Below are positions 18,951-27,041 of a stretch of 47,382 nucleotides of DNA, piece after piece (the stretch's first letter is position 1; every line of letters starts with the position of its first letter). The position numbers and the translations under genes were made by a program. The stretch is from the NCBI GenBank assembly GCA_007280905.1, contig QYQM01000134.1:1-47382 (forward strand). The letters run 5' to 3'. The notes beneath the pieces are model-generated. The model made no database searches and was not told the DNA's origin. It was given only the letters and a program-made list of their open reading frames with translations. This DNA comes from Porphyromonadaceae bacterium (GTDB lineage: Bacteria; Bacteroidota; Bacteroidia; Bacteroidales; UBA12481).

Positions 18951-19811
18951 ATGAACACATCATACAATACAAACAGGGCCGCTGCGGTAACAATTATCGC
19001 TCTGCTCCTCCTTGGCTCAGCCTTCTTAATTTACAATTCAATAAGGCTCTCCAATATTGCCGATAGAGAACGTCTGGATAAGGAATCGCTTATCTCTGAA
19101 AAAATTCATTTGAACAAGAGCCTGGATGATGTTCGAAAAGAAATTGCTGCAGCAAATGAAAAAAACCGTGACATAAGACAGATTCTGGAATCCACAAGAG
19201 ATCGTGTTGATGAAAAGCAGAAAGAATTGAGTCGGCTAACCCAACAAGTTGCTTCTTTATCCATGTACCGTAAAAAGAGTGCTGACCTGGAGGGGAAGAC
19301 CCGCGATTTGGAGCAGAAAATTTTAGAACTTAACAAAGCTGTGATTTCAAAAAAAGAGGAAGTTGATAATTTGCTTAGCCAGGTAGCTGCGGCCAAAGAG
19401 GAAAAATTGGCTTTTGAAAAACAAATTGATGAGCTGGTTAAAAAGCCCCATGCAGATAATTATCGTACAGAGGCCCAGAGAGGCCGACAGAACAAACTAA
19501 CTGTCGTTGCCAGACGGACCAACAAATTGGACATTAGTATAGAGGTTCCTTCAAAATTAGAGAGACCTATAAACTTCACAATTACAAATCCTGAAGGGAT
19601 GACCTTGTCAAGTTCCAGTGATATCTCTTCAGAGGTAAAGATAATCGGGGCTGATGCTAAAATCGTGGCCGGAACAAGTGACATATCTGCAAGTAAGAGC
19701 AGGGTGCAGTTGATATATTCTCCTACCAAAAAGCTGAAGAAAGGAATTTATAAGTTCCAGATCTTTTCAGGGACTGATTACCTGGGAAGCGTCCAGGTCA
19801 GGTTAAGATAA
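18951..19811 (+). CDS. Membrane-anchored coiled-coil protein of unknown function
   Basis: 286 residues. One membrane helix (residues about 12-30) is followed by a long coiled coil (about 35-165), rich in Lys, Glu and Arg with heptad-like leucines. A globular C-terminal part (about 175-286, KLTVVARRTNKLDISIEVPS to GSVQVRLR) has beta-strand character and a VSSEV/SSSSDISS-like Ser-rich stretch. No enzymatic motif is seen. The single TM and coiled coil suggest an envelope scaffold or sensor. A 33-codon membrane ORF follows after 48 bp. Confidence 0.82.
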   Translation: MNTSYNTNRAAAVTIIALLLLGSAFLIYNSIRLSNIADRERLDKESLISEKIHLNKSLDDVRKEIAAANEKNRDIRQILESTRDRVDEKQKELSRLTQQVASLSMYRKKSADLEGKTRDLEQKILELNKAVISKKEEVDNLLSQVAAAKEEKLAFEKQIDELVKKPHADNYRTEAQRGRQNKLTVVARRTNKLDISIEVPSKLERPINFTITNPEGMTLSSSSDISSEVKIIGADAKIVAGTSDISASKSRVQLIYSPTKKLKKGIYKFQIFSGTDYLGSVQVRLR

Positions 19812-19859
19812 CGTGGTTGAAATAAGACATTAAAATATTAATTTAAAATATTGATTATC

Positions 19860-19961
19860 ATGGCTAAGAAAAAAATTCCGGATCTCGTAAAGGCTCTATT
19901 TGTTTTTCTTTCAATTGTTCTTCTTATGGTACTGGCTAAAATATTATTTAAAATTCCATAG
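19860..19961 (+). CDS. 33-residue single-span membrane peptide
   Basis: ATG 19860 to TAG 19961 encodes a basic start (MAKKKIPDLVK) followed by a hydrophobic helix (ALFVFLSIVLLMVLAKILF) and KIP. It sits 48 bp after the coiled-coil protein on the same strand. A cationic head and one hydrophobic span are typical of small membrane proteins, and also of type I toxins. No ribosome site is obvious. Confidence 0.45.
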   Translation: MAKKKIPDLVKALFVFLSIVLLMVLAKILFKIP

Positions 19962-20076
19962 GAGAAGCGAAAGAAAAGATTCATTCGAATGGATGAGGAA
20001 GTTACTTCCTCGGAATGGAATAATAAGTTACATTACATCAAGGTAAGCACTCTGTTAATTTTGATTTTCATCAATC

Positions 20077-20112
20077 GAGGGACATGGCAGATTTATGCTG
20101 TTTATGTCCCTC
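20077..20112. terminator. Hairpin between the small membrane ORF and nhaD
   Basis: GAGGGACAT (20077-20085) and ATGTCCCTC (20104-20112) form a perfect 9-bp stem, with a second CAG/CTG pairing inside the loop. No T-run follows directly, so it may be a transcription attenuator, an mRNA-stabilising hairpin or a weak terminator. Confidence 0.45.
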
Positions 20113-20151
20113 TTCGTTTAAATCAGTAATTTCATATTAAATAGACAAGGC

Positions 20152-21555
20152 ATGTTTGTATTCATGATCATCCTGTTTGTTTTGGGGTATATTGCCATCG
20201 CCCTGGAACACCCGATTAAAATTAATAAAGCAGCTACAGCTCTGATTTTAGGTACCTTAACGTGGGTGGCGTATATCCTGGGATTGCCCGATATACTGAA
20301 CCAGGGGTACAGCAGTGCGTGGAATGGTTTTCTTTTAGCCAATCCGGTTGCTGATCATAAGGACATGATTAAATTCGTTGGCGAGCACGAAGTATTATCC
20401 CACCTGGCGGAAACGGCTACGATTATTTTCTTCCTCCTTGGTGCCATGACGATTGTTGAGATTATTGATCAGCATCATGGTTTTAAGGTTATAACGGATA
20501 AGATCCATACAACCGGTTTTACCAGGCTGATCTGGATAATTAGTATCCTCACCTTTTTTATGTCTGCCATCCTCGACAACCTGACTACCACCATAGTCAT
20601 GGTAGCCTTATTGCGCAAACTGGTATCAGACAAGGAGCAGAAATGGTTCATCGCGGGATTGATAATCCTGGCAGCCAATGCCGGAGGGGCCTGGTCGCCG
20701 ATCGGCGATGTCACAACCATCATGTTGTGGATAGGCGGGCAGGTTTCAACCGTAAACATTATTCTTAAAGTCTTTTTGCCCAGTCTGTTCAGCATGCTGA
20801 TCCCCTTGCTGATCATTACATTCTTTTATCCGAAGCTGGAAATTTCCCGTCCTAAAATAAGTTTGGCCGATGAGCGTGAGTTCAATACATCTGCAGAAAG
20901 AACTGGGATTCTATTCCTGGGTTTGGGTGCCTTACTTTTTGTACCAGTTTTTAAGACTCTTACCCATTTGCCTCCCTATATGGGTATGCTCCTTGGCTTG
21001 GGCGTTTTATGGGTGGTGACCGAAATTATTCACCGCGGCAAGCCTCACGAGGATCGCAGAAAACTAACTGTCGCAGGTATACTTACCAAAATTGATGTTC
21101 CTACTGTCCTATTCTTCCTGGGTATTCTGATGGCTGTGGCAAGCTTATCATCGGCCGGTCATCTAAATCTTTTGTCGAAATGGCTCGATGAAAAAGTTGG
21201 AGATATCTATGTTATCAACCTCATTATAGGTGCTTTATCCAGCATTGTCGACAATGTGCCCCTGGTAGCCGGAGCTATGGGGATGTACGATATCGCCACA
21301 CCTGAAATGGTAAGTGCAGCAGTCAATCCTGCCTACATTCAAAACTTTGCACAAGATGGACTTTTCTGGGAGTTCCTGGCATATTGTGCAGGTACAGGTG
21401 GCAGTATTCTCATTATCGGATCAGCAGCGGGTGTGGCAGCAATGGGTCTGGAAAAAATTGATTTTATCTGGTACCTGAAAAAGATCAGTTGGCTGGCAAT
21501 TATCGGTTACCTGTCAGGAGCGGCAGTATATTGGCTTCAGGCTCAGATAGTTTAA
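20152..21555 (+). CDS. nhaD: NhaD-type Na+/H+ antiporter
   Basis: 467 residues and about twelve membrane segments. It has the NhaD/IT-superfamily layout: AETATIIFFLLGAMTIVEII, then SAILDNLTTTIVMVALLRKL, AANAGGAWSPIGDVTTIMLW in the first half, and SSIVDNVPLVAG with TGGSILIIGSAAGVAA in the second. Conserved Asp-Asn pairs in LDNLTT and VDNVPL are the usual ion-site residues. It exports Na+ in exchange for protons. It lies beside K+ transport genes. The start MFVFMIILFVLGYIAIALEH is typical. Confidence 0.94.
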   Translation: MFVFMIILFVLGYIAIALEHPIKINKAATALILGTLTWVAYILGLPDILNQGYSSAWNGFLLANPVADHKDMIKFVGEHEVLSHLAETATIIFFLLGAMTIVEIIDQHHGFKVITDKIHTTGFTRLIWIISILTFFMSAILDNLTTTIVMVALLRKLVSDKEQKWFIAGLIILAANAGGAWSPIGDVTTIMLWIGGQVSTVNIILKVFLPSLFSMLIPLLIITFFYPKLEISRPKISLADEREFNTSAERTGILFLGLGALLFVPVFKTLTHLPPYMGMLLGLGVLWVVTEIIHRGKPHEDRRKLTVAGILTKIDVPTVLFFLGILMAVASLSSAGHLNLLSKWLDEKVGDIYVINLIIGALSSIVDNVPLVAGAMGMYDIATPEMVSAAVNPAYIQNFAQDGLFWEFLAYCAGTGGSILIIGSAAGVAAMGLEKIDFIWYLKKISWLAIIGYLSGAAVYWLQAQIV

Positions 21556-21560
21556 TCCCT

Positions 21561-21776
21561 ATGAAATACGTAATCCGGGCTGTGTTTATCCGGCTGATAA
21601 CGAAAGGTTTTCTACCCATGACCTTTATTTCTCCACGGGGATTGATCACGATTCTCCTATATTTGAGTATCCCCGAAGAGTTCAGGATACCGGAGGTCAA
21701 TGCCGGTGTATTGTTCCTGGTGGTTCTGATCACCAGCTTCATGATGCTTCTTGGCCGGGGTGACCATAAAATATAG
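21561..21776 (+). pseudogene. C-terminal fragment of a second cation:proton antiporter
   Basis: From ATG 21561, 5 bp after nhaD, 71 codons read MKYVIRAVFIRLITKGFLPM, then TFISPRGLITILLYLSIPEE and NAGVLFLVVLITSFMMLLGR. FISPRGLITILL is the characteristic penultimate helix of CPA1/NhaP-like antiporters; everything upstream is missing. The fragment looks like the tail of a deleted antiporter gene that ended up behind nhaD. It may be translated by coupling, but cannot transport alone. Confidence 0.6.
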
Positions 21777-21810
21777 AAAACACTGATAATTGGGCTGGTC
21801 CATGATAAAT

Positions 21811-23668
21811 TTAGGTAACCAAAGCTTCCAAAAGTTTCAACAAAACGGAAAATTCAGATACATTAAACTTAGCCAATGACGGACTTAAGCCAACCTTTAT
21901 GGTATAGGCTATATCAGGCAATGCTTTGAAAAGAAATTCATCCGTTTTGTCATCTCCGGCAGCAAGAATAAAGTCGAAACTTTCATTTAACATCAAAGCA
22001 TTTACAGATTGTCCTTTATCATATTTACCACTTTTAACTTCTAATACTTTATTTCCCTCCAGAATTTCAAAATCTGTTTTTATGACGAATTATCTCGGCA
22101 AGGTCATCCCGCAATTCATGGAGACGCAGCTGGGCGAAATCTGAATCTGCGTTTCGATAATGCCACGCAATGCTACCTGTTTTCTCCTCGATAAAAGTAC
22201 CGTTGCAACGACTCACATATTCCAAAAGAATTGGCATTATAGCTTCTTTCCATTGCATATCCGGATCGAAGGCGGCCTCCCATATTTCATCCCCTCTTTT
22301 AATAAAGTAGCCATGTTCTGCAACTAAAGTGACATTAACCTCGCTAAATTGTCTTTCTAAAAATTCCTTGCTTCTTCCGCTGATAATAACAATTTGATTT
22401 TTAGGATCATTGGATAGTTTTTTAATGATATCCAACGTCTTATTATCGATCATCGCCAATTCAGGATATTTGGAAAATGCAACAAGCGTGCCGTCATAAT
22501 CGAGAAAAAGAATACGACTTCCGGCATTTTGATAATCTGAAGTGATTTGTGACGAGATAGAATTATTAATGAATTTCACATTCATTATCTTCTGTTGCTC
22601 TTTTGTATCAAATGCCTGATTAAAAAAATCATATGCCCAGGTGAAAACATTGTAATTCGCAAGCCGTTGCTGCATTCTTTCGAGGCGCACCTGTTTATCG
22701 GCAGGCTCCATTTCAAGAGCGGTAAGAATTGCTACTGCCATTACAACATGATCAACAGGGTTAATAATTAAGGCTTCGTTTAATTCTGCAGCAGCACCTG
22801 CCATCTCACTCAGGATCAGAACTCCTTTGTTTTCAACCTGGCAGGCCACATATTCCTTGGCGACAAGGTTCATCCCATCAAGTAAAGGGGTAATAAGACC
22901 TACGTCATTTACATCGTACAAGGCAACCATCTCATCAAAAGATAAGGACTTGTATTGATAAATGACAGGACGCCACGCTAACGAACTGTATTTCCCATTA
23001 ATACGGCCAACCGTTGATTCTATCTCCTTCTTCATTTCTTTGTATTTTTCAATGCTATCACGGGAAGGGACGACAACCATATTGAAAACTACTTTTAAAT
23101 GCCACTCGGGAAATTTTTCCAGGAATGTTTCATATCCTTTGAGCCTAAACAACAGACCTTTTGAATAATCGAGCCTGTCAACCGAAAAAATGAGCTTTTG
23201 TCCGGTAAGGTTGTTTAAAATCTTTTGTTTTTCCGCTAATACATTTTCGTTCATGCATGCGTCATGAAATTTATTATAGTCAATACCAATAGGGAAAGCA
23301 TCTGCTTTAACCAGCTTGTTCGGTGTGTATATTATATTTTGATGGCACTCAAAACCGGTTGTTCGTTTTACGCTCCTGATAAAATGCTGTGTATAGTCAT
23401 GTGTATGAAATCCTGTTAAGTCGGCCCCAAGCATTCCGTTAATAATAGATTCCCGCCAATGACGGGGTAATAACCTGAATATTTCTAATGATGGGAAAGG
23501 AATGTGCAGAAAGAAACCAATAGTAGTATCGGGCACTCTTTTCCGGATCATTTCAGGCAGCAGGAGCAACTGGTAGTCATGACCGTTGATATTGACATCT
23601 GACAAGACGCTGTTGGTCATAGAAAAAGGACATATTATCAAATTAACCTTACTTTTACAAAGGAACAA
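21811..23668 (-). pseudogene. Trehalose-6-phosphate synthase/phosphatase fusion, 5'-truncated and frameshifted
   Basis: A glycosyltransferase-20 part (HDYQLLLLPEMIRKRVPDTT, FFLHIPFPSLEIFRLLP, GADLTGFHTHDYTQHFI, DRLDYSKGLLFRLKGYE, MNLVAKEYVACQ) is fused to a HAD phosphatase (LFLDYDGTLV, VIISGRSKEFLE). The frame runs 23668 to 22067 and stops. The remaining motif AAGDDKTDEFLF continues in another frame from 21996 to 21811. Deleting one A from the run that reads as five T at about 22077-22081 restores a single frame. Homology begins only at HDYQ (about 23590), so the first roughly 130 residues, with the UDP-glucose-side N-terminal part, are lost. Two lesions make it a pseudogene. Confidence 0.82.
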
Positions 23669-23683
23669 CCTGATAAAAGTATT

Positions 23684-24982
23684 ATGGAGATTCTTATTAT
23701 TTCAATATTGCTTCTGCTCAATGGTGTATTTGCCATGTACGAAATCGCACTTGTTTCATCCCGCAAATCAAGACTTGAAGAAAAAGCAAAATATGGCAAC
23801 AAGGGAGCAAAAACGGCCTTGTTACTACTTCAGGAACCTGAGAAAATTCTTTCGGCAATCCAGATAGGCATCACACTAATTGGTATTGTTTCCGGCGCAT
23901 TTGGCGGTTTAGCATTAGCTGAAGATGTAGTTCCGTTGTTTAGCGGGGTATCCTGGCTTGCCCCATATGCTGATGCATTGGCTGTTACTACAGTTGTAGG
24001 CTTTATTACTTACCTTTCACTGATAATTGGTGAACTTGTGCCCAAAACCATTGCCCTTAATAATCCTGAAAGCATAGCTATAATTCTTTCGCCGGCAATG
24101 AAAGTCCTAGGTTCAATTCTTTTCCCGATTGTTTGGTTTTTAAGTATTTCTACCAAACTTGTGTTAACCCTGTTTCGCATAAAGAAAAGTATCGATTCAC
24201 CTGTTACAGAAGAAGAATTGCGTCTGCTTTTAAAACAAGGCTCTGAACATGGAGTCATTGAAAAAGAGGAATCAGACATTATAAATGAAGTGATTCGCTT
24301 TGGTGATAAACGTGCAGGTTCCATAATGACACACAGAGTTGATGTAGATTGGATTGATAGTACTGTGCCTATTGATGAAATACTTGCAAAAGCTATGCAT
24401 GCGCCATATTCTCGTATGCCTGTCTGTCTTAAATCGTCTGAGGAAGTCTTAGGCATCGTTGCAGTAAAGGATGTTCTCTCTTATTATATCAATCATCAAT
24501 CGTTGATATTAAGCGAGATTATTACAGAACCCTTGTATTTACCTGAACAAATGCCTGCAATAAAAGTGTTGGAGATATTCAGGAAAACCAAAAACCATTT
24601 TGGGATTGTAATCAACGAATATGGTTCAATGGAAGGAATCATTACCCTGCATGATGTTACAGAAAATATCATGGGCGACCTGCCTGCCATCGAAGATGCT
24701 GATGAACCGGAAGTTTTTCAACGCGAAGATGGTTCTTACTTGATTGATGGTTCAATGACGCTCGAAGATGTTAAAGATTTATTGCAGCTCTATTCATTAT
24801 ATGATAAGGACGAAGGCGAGTCTAATATTAATACGATCGGCGGTCTGGCCATGTATAAACTGAACAGCGTACCGCATATTGGAGATAAATTTTTCGTTCA
24901 AGATTATCTGTTTGAAATAATTGATATGGATGGCAACAGGGTTGATAAAATAATGGTAGGCTCAAAACAATTGACCCAATAA
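23684..24982 (+). CDS. CNNM/CorC (hemolysin-like) transporter-associated membrane protein
   Basis: 432 residues. An N-terminal DUF21/CNNM membrane domain (about 1-185) with NGVFAMYEIALVSSRKSRLEE and LIIGELVPKTIALNNPE, then a CBS pair (about 200-330; THRVDVDWID and KNHFGIVINEYGSMEGIITL), then a C-terminal CorC_HlyC domain (about 345-430). These proteins are linked to Mg2+ or other divalent cation efflux. The start lies 15 bp from the broken end of the trehalose gene, in the opposite direction. A rho-independent terminator follows at 25082-25103. Confidence 0.93.
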   Translation: MEILIISILLLLNGVFAMYEIALVSSRKSRLEEKAKYGNKGAKTALLLLQEPEKILSAIQIGITLIGIVSGAFGGLALAEDVVPLFSGVSWLAPYADALAVTTVVGFITYLSLIIGELVPKTIALNNPESIAIILSPAMKVLGSILFPIVWFLSISTKLVLTLFRIKKSIDSPVTEEELRLLLKQGSEHGVIEKEESDIINEVIRFGDKRAGSIMTHRVDVDWIDSTVPIDEILAKAMHAPYSRMPVCLKSSEEVLGIVAVKDVLSYYINHQSLILSEIITEPLYLPEQMPAIKVLEIFRKTKNHFGIVINEYGSMEGIITLHDVTENIMGDLPAIEDADEPEVFQREDGSYLIDGSMTLEDVKDLLQLYSLYDKDEGESNINTIGGLAMYKLNSVPHIGDKFFVQDYLFEIIDMDGNRVDKIMVGSKQLTQ

Positions 24983-25081
24983 ACTAACTGATAATTCCGT
25001 TCCGAAGCGAACTTTCGCCGCAAAGTAATCGGATGATGCTTCGATTGGCAGGATGACATTTTTAGTAGTGATCAGGGAACG

Positions 25082-25103
25082 CCTCGGAAACGAGGCTTTT
25101 TTG
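25082..25103 (+). terminator. Rho-independent terminator after the CNNM gene
   Basis: GCCTCG, loop GAAA, CGAGGC, then six T (25098-25103). The GNRA loop and T-run make this the clearest intrinsic terminator in the window, 100 bp after the CNNM stop. Confidence 0.85.
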
Positions 25104-25210
25104 TTATGTCGCATTTAACTGGGCCCCCCACCAGGGCATCCATGACCGAATCCGGATTCTGCTTTCACCCAACCCGGGATCCTTATCCATCGCTTTGTCT
25201 GGTTTGGGTT

Positions 25211-25445
25211 GCGGTGAAAGGTCATTATGATAGAGTTCGTTCAAAGGTTTATAAATCACATGATTTCGTCCAAATGATGAATCTGGCAAGGGAAATGGCG
25301 TTGGCACAGGAACCCAAATGAATTGTGCAAAAAACTTGACGCTTTATGTAGCCAGGAAGACTTTGACCGATTCGTATACGATTTGGGAGCGTCATTGGTC
25401 ACCGGTTGGGGTAAATTAGGTCGGCGTGGACAGGATAAACTATGA
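25211..25445 (+). pseudogene. Broken ORF of unknown function split by a frameshift
   Basis: One frame reads VKGHYDRVRSKVYKSHDFVQ, MMNLAREMALAQEP and stops at TGA 25319. A shift near 25312-25316 (ACCCAAA) continues as NELCKKLDALCSQEDFDRFV, YDLGASLVTGWGKLGRRGQD, ending at TGA 25443. The joined text looks protein-like and helical, with neighbouring stretches that fit each other, but I recognise no family. Upstream boundaries are unclear. The surrounding 24983-25520 stretch holds no other gene I can support. Confidence 0.35.
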
Positions 25446-25521
25446 GGTTTGGTCATAGGACGCCCGCAATAGCCTCCATTCCAAACATTGAAGTCGTAGG
25501 CCTTCAAAATGGATGAATTCC

Positions 25522-25866
25522 CTATATGCGAATTCCATGCATCACTTTCTCGCATAAAAGCCCGGATACGATCATTGAAAGGCGTTTGTGGGCCGTTGAA
25601 GAAGAGTTATAACAGACCACCGGTAGGATCCATTCCAGCAAAGCCAGACAATAGGGGACAGGGTTGGGGTCGCCCTTGACGCTATTAAAGGCATATTCTC
25701 TCATTTTCAGACTCATACACATGTTCCGATCTATCACATCGCGATGCGCGCCCCGGTAACTATTTACGGGGGGTTCATCAAGCCACACGGTATCGTAAAA
25801 ACGAGATATGAATTTGATGTATTCCTCCATCTCTTTTTCGTTGTCCAACGGGGCGTGTTCAACCAT
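25522..25866 (-). CDS. Short ORF coupled to the STAS gene, function unknown
   Basis: 114 codons starting at ATG 25866, overlapping the previous ORF by 8 bp. Text includes EYIKFISRFYDTVWLDEPPV and KMREYAFNSVKG. It is in the same frame as the STAS ORF at 26125-26568, so it could be a separate gene or the downstream part of one disrupted protein. I recognise no domain. Confidence 0.4.
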   Translation of the reverse strand: MVEHAPLDNEKEMEEYIKFISRFYDTVWLDEPPVNSYRGAHRDVIDRNMCMSLKMREYAFNSVKGDPNPVPYCLALLEWILPVVCYNSSSTAHKRLSMIVSGLLCEKVMHGIRI

Positions 25867-26128
25867 GAAGCTGCTTTATGACCAACCGGGCAGAGTCGGT
25901 GTACAACCTGCGCGTCAGAAAAGCGTTATGGGGTTCCAACAGAAAATCACCAGAGGTTTCAATATGGAGGCGCTTGGTGGATGCATCGGCCAGTTGGCCA
26001 AGGGGCATGGAGGCCGGTTCTGTCAATCGCACCAGACCGGTGGGATGCTGACCGAACGAGAGCGCCTGCCTGACGAACACGCCGGCTTTGGCCGGATTTT
26101 GGTGTATCCTGAAGTCGGGGGACATCAT
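25859..26128 (-). CDS. Short ORF between the STAS ORF and 25522-25866, function unknown
   Basis: 89 codons from ATG 26128, overlapping the STAS ORF by 4 bp (ATGA). Sequence includes FRIHQNPAKAGVFVRQALSF and ADASTKRLHIETSGDFLLEP. Overlaps of 4 and 8 bp on either side look like operon coupling, but could also be marks of two frameshifts in one longer gene. No family is recognised. Confidence 0.4.
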   Translation of the reverse strand: MMSPDFRIHQNPAKAGVFVRQALSFGQHPTGLVRLTEPASMPLGQLADASTKRLHIETSGDFLLEPHNAFLTRRLYTDSARLVIKQLHG

Positions 26129-26568
26129 GGTATCATTGGGGATGAAACCCGCGCACCGACCGCTTGTCTGTCATTTTCGATGGGATGAAACTGAAAAGAA
26201 AATGCCCCGGCCAACCATTCGCGGGATCCACGTGCTTTTAATTTTATCCGTTCAATTTCACTTCGTGCCGCTTCCGGGTTTTCGAACCGACGAAAAATCT
26301 GATGCAGTCCGGCCATTTCAATGACCTGAAATACTTCGGGTAATAAACCGGATAAAAACAAGCTGCCGCCCCTGGCCAACAACTTTTTCTGCGATAACAA
26401 AAGGATACGTATGCCGGCACTGGATAAATAGTTGCATTGCGAAAGGTCGATGATCAGGTAATTCTCTTTTTCCACCAAGGGTCGAAGAGCCTGGTCAAAT
26501 TCAGCGCTGGTTGTTGTGTCGATCCGTCCCGCAGGGATCACAAGCGGGATCGTTGGGATCATCGTCAC
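26125..26568 (-). CDS. STAS-domain anti-anti-sigma-like protein
   Basis: 147 residues starting at GTG 26568 (or ATG 26562). Residues about 7-105 form a STAS domain: VIPAGRIDTTTSAEFDQALR, NYLIIDLSQCNYLSSAGIRI (the Ser-Ala-Gly phospho-acceptor region), LFLSGLLPEVFQVIEMAG. Such proteins antagonise anti-sigma kinases. The first strand is short, and its codons overlap the end of a metallophosphoesterase fragment, so the gene may have lost its original 5' end. The C-terminal 40 residues lie outside the STAS fold. No kinase or phosphatase partner is recognisable nearby. Confidence 0.65.
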   Translation of the reverse strand: MTMIPTIPLVIPAGRIDTTTSAEFDQALRPLVEKENYLIIDLSQCNYLSSAGIRILLLSQKKLLARGGSLFLSGLLPEVFQVIEMAGLHQIFRRFENPEAARSEIERIKLKARGSREWLAGAFSFQFHPIENDRQAVGARVSSPMIP

Positions 26569-26800
26569 TTTGGGTTAACATTATCGGCGAATATCCTGAA
26601 ATCAGCCAACCTTTGTAGCCAAAAAAGATTGCCTGAGCAGGAGATTCTTTGTCGGAGATATGGATGTCGGTCATGGCAAAGAAATTCAAAAGTTTTGCAG
26701 TATTTGTAACTGATGTATTGATATATGCAGGTGGCATAAGATCCAGCCTTTTTTGAAAAACAAGCCCCGCGCCATACTGCCAAACGCCATAACCGTTCTC
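26501..26800 (-). pseudogene. Metallophosphoesterase fragment (TIGR03768-like) with an internal deletion
   Basis: From 26800 the minus strand reads ENGYGVWQYGAGLVFQKRLD, then PPAYINTSVTNTAKLLNFFA, MTDIHISDKESPAQAIFFGY, SGYSPIML. That is the N-terminal portion of a secreted phosphoesterase with the TDIHISD metal motif. It is joined directly to TQSDDDPNDP, which from memory belongs far downstream in this family. The frame then drifts to a stop at 26501. The 5' end is cut by an in-frame stop just upstream. Both ends are missing, so it is non-functional. Confidence 0.6.
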
Positions 26801-26889
26801 AAACCGATAAAACTTTTAGCTGTGTTCATTGATTGTTTTTTTGGTTGCGTGAAATCAGCAACGACGGAGATTCTATAAACTTACGTTTT

Positions 26890-27041
26890 TTATTTAACTG
26901 CAACACCCAATAGCTAAGCTAATTACTTCATTCGGCTATTAATTTTGACCAACGGGCTAAATGACTCGGCTATCGCCTCACTAATTATGCGCTTCGCGCT
27001 GTTTGGCCAGATGAGCACAATTAGGCCGAAGGGCATAATTT
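26890..27041. repeat. Palindromic repeat cluster flanking the MBL gene
   Basis: The gap 26801-27041 has no gene. It carries CTAATTATGCGCTTCGCGCT (26981-27000) and, at 27013-27040, GAGCACAATTAGGCC with GAAGGGCATAATT. This is the reverse complement of the 12155-12187 element apart from a few indels. The repeat ends 1 bp before the stop codon of the MBL gene. Confidence 0.6.

Noticed and set aside
21489-21560. Antiporter tail starting inside nhaD at 21489
   Set aside because: That part is the nhaD reading frame shifted; the antiporter-like text begins at about 21561.
25808-26188. 126-codon ORF on the plus strand opposite the STAS ORFs
   Set aside because: It overlaps three minus-strand ORFs, one with a clear STAS domain, and has no protein-like motif.
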